From an uncultured delta proteobacterium (GTDB lineage: Bacteria; Desulfobacterota; WTBG01; CAIYCZ01): a DNA stretch of 15,213 bases. Location: positions 1-15,213 of the forward strand of contig CAIYCZ010000322.1 in assembly GCA_903924805.1 (NCBI GenBank), in the 5' to 3' direction. The position numbers and the translations under genes are program-made. A model generated the notes under the pieces. It was not told the origin of the DNA. It saw only the letters and a program-made list of their open reading frames with translations, and ran no database searches. Below, one piece after another: positions 15,113 to 15,213 of the stretch; the first letter of the stretch is position 1, and each line of letters opens with the position of its first letter.

Positions 15113-15213
15113 TGTAGTGTCTCAATAACGGCTTTACAATGATTAACCTTATCTAAGATCTCCCCAACTTTTTTGGTCCATACAAACGGTTTAGGATTCT
15201 GATTATTTAATTG
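15109..15213 (-). CDS. IS630-family transposase, C-terminal fragment (5' part off window)
   Basis: Read leftwards from the window edge, 34 codons and a TAG stop are open. The residues include NQNPKPFVWTKKVGEILDKV, which resembles the C-terminal tail of IS630-family DDE transposases (the N-P-K-P-F-x-W-T pattern followed by a helix). The catalytic residues lie beyond the right edge, so intactness cannot be judged. The stop codon is the complement of CTA at 15109-15111 and shares bases with the wspF stop at 15110-15112. In the related IS870 the large ORF gets its stop codon only by insertion into a CTAG target, and the arrangement here matches that. Convergent with wspF. Confidence 0.7.
   Translation of the reverse strand, partial: QLNNQNPKPFVWTKKVGEILDKVNHCKAVIETLH
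15110..15213 (-). mobile_element. end of an IS630/IS870-type insertion sequence
   Basis: The transposase end abuts a CTAG (15109-15112). IS630-family elements insert at TA, often within CTAG, duplicating TA. The element's terminal bases would then begin at about 15112 with GTGTAGTGTCTCAATAACGG, which includes the direct repeat AGTGTAGTGT (15111-15120). The terminal inverted repeat cannot be confirmed because the other end is outside the window. The insertion leaves the wspF reading frame and stop unchanged. Confidence 0.6.

Overview
The window looks like chromosomal DNA of a Gram-negative bacterium with moderately high GC genes and AT-richer gaps. The mix of genes (a Wsp-type chemosensory operon, STAS and RsbW-like partner-switch proteins, a TrpXYZ-type ABC transporter) and the intergenic repeat style suggest a Desulfobacterota (former Deltaproteobacteria) relative. 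This is an inference from style, not a measured assignment.

Left part, minus strand (1-4342). Three genes read leftwards. An RsbW-like ATPase domain fused to a GNAT acetyltransferase and a further C-terminal region (4342-2828) is followed after 27 bp by a STAS domain fused to an unrecognised 290-residue domain (2800-1583). After a 164-bp gap with short repeats comes an ABC importer permease fused to its own substrate-binding domain (from 1418 off the left edge). No transporter ATPase is visible in the window.

Centre. A 214-bp divergent promoter region (4343-4556) separates these from a small single-domain STAS antagonist (4557-4889) that reads rightwards.

Right part, plus strand (5013-15112). 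A tightly packed chemosensory operon carries two methyl-accepting receptors (one with a Cache sensor, one with a helical sensor), then CheW, CheR-TPR, CheW with a Cys motif, CheA-receiver hybrid and CheB. Order and architectures match the Wsp surface-sensing system of Pseudomonas (WspA-B-C-D-E-F), here with a second WspA-like receptor. The usual output gene wspR (receiver-GGDEF diguanylate cyclase) is not in the window. Just where it would be expected lies the end of an IS630/IS870-type element. It sits in a CTAG target whose four bases provide the stop codons of both cheB (plus strand) and the transposase (minus strand).

Working model (inference): two receptors sense different envelope or ligand cues and feed one CheA-receiver kinase, with adaptation by CheR-TPR and CheB. 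The adjacent partner-switch proteins (ATPase-GNAT, STAS-unknown, STAS) may form a second signalling layer, sharing a divergent control region with the Wsp operon.
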